Below are positions 22,214-22,374 of a DNA stretch of 22,374 nucleotides, piece after piece. The notes beneath the pieces were generated by a model. The model was not told where the DNA came from, made no database searches, and saw nothing but the letters and a program-made list of their open reading frames with translations. The stretch is taken from assembly GCA_002333425.1 (NCBI GenBank), contig DDBL01000210.1, positions 5,826 to 28,199 on the forward strand, in the 5' to 3' direction. Positions within the stretch are counted from its first letter, which is position 1; each line of letters starts with the position of its first letter. The position numbers and the translations under genes are program-made. This DNA is from Leptospiraceae bacterium UBA2033. GTDB taxonomy: Bacteria > Spirochaetota > Leptospiria > Leptospirales > Leptospiraceae.

Positions 22214-22374
22214 ATGGCTAAATTAGAAGTTGGAAAAAAAGCACCTGCGTTTACTGCAATCATTGCAGATGGAAAAAAAGTAAAGTTAGGCGATATATCT
22301 GGAAAAAATGGAGTTGTTCTATATTTTTATCCAAAGGACAATACTCCTGGTTGCACAACGGAGGCTTGTGACTT
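22214..22374 (+). CDS. bcp: Bcp/PrxQ-type thiol peroxidase, partial (cut by the right edge)
   Basis: Bcp reduces hydrogen peroxide and organic hydroperoxides using thioredoxin. I translated the 53 visible residues by hand: MAKLEVGKKAPAF, then VVLYFYPKDNTPGCTTEACD. The peroxidatic Cys47 and resolving Cys52, five residues apart, are the PrxQ/Bcp hallmark. The ATG follows AAAGGGGA at good spacing. The rest of the gene (about 100 residues expected) lies beyond the window. Confidence 0.95.
   Translation, partial: MAKLEVGKKAPAFTAIIADGKKVKLGDISGKNGVVLYFYPKDNTPGCTTEACD

Noticed and set aside
22051..22263. 70-residue minus-strand open frame before and over the start of bcp
   Set aside because: It is antisense to the bcp start codon and conserved N-terminus and shows no features of its own.

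Overview
The window (roughly 37% G+C by eye) looks like chromosomal DNA of a spirochaete of the Leptospira group. The pointers are several lipoproteins with short spirochaete-style lipoboxes, a SpoIIE-type phosphatase with a long helical N-terminus, a DUF2225 protein beside truA, and frequent AGA arginine codons. This placement is inferred from gene content; no rRNA or other marker is present.

Layout. Positions 1-617 (minus) hold the start of a von Willebrand factor A (VWA) protein that runs off the left edge. It is divergent from a DCC-family thiol oxidoreductase (756-1208, plus). A minus-strand run of seven tightly packed genes follows, in transcription order from 10372 down to 1384: DUF2225 zinc-ribbon protein, truA, a probable outer-membrane barrel protein, a large lipoprotein, a YbiT-type ABC-F ATPase, gpmI and lnt. 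Some junctions are coupled (2-nt gap, ATGA overlap, 6-nt gap), and a weak terminator separates truA from the envelope genes. From 10551 to 15908 the plus strand carries an exported helical protein of unknown function, a PlsC-type acyltransferase, a biotin carboxylase/BCCP subunit and a ChrA-type transporter. From 22005 back to 16145 the minus strand carries a small Cys-rich lipoprotein, the SpoIIE-type phosphatase, an aldo/keto reductase, a 4Fe-4S RNA uracil-5-methyltransferase and another lipoprotein. A bcp peroxiredoxin starts at 22214 (plus) and is cut by the right edge.

How the genes connect. Much of the window is envelope-related: three lipoproteins, one likely barrel protein, the enzyme that N-acylates lipoproteins (Lnt), and two lipid-metabolism enzymes that overlap by a few bases (PlsC-like and acyl-CoA carboxylase alpha). 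The rest is housekeeping (TruA, RNA methyltransferase, GpmI, ABC-F) and redox functions (DCC, aldo/keto reductase, Bcp).

The least ordinary part is the intergenic DNA. At least four families of short interspersed repeats occur: a ~28-bp CACAGAG-rich arm seen seven times (two full inverted pairs between convergent genes and three single arms), a GTAGAGACAGGTTT palindrome, a TTCGAAC-type inverted repeat, and a GAATTTT heptamer array. Several abut or enter the 5' ends of genes for exported proteins and appear to supply part of their N-terminal leaders. I found no CRISPR array, tRNA, rRNA, transposase, phage gene or recognisable defence system. There is no gene-free stretch longer than 300 bases.
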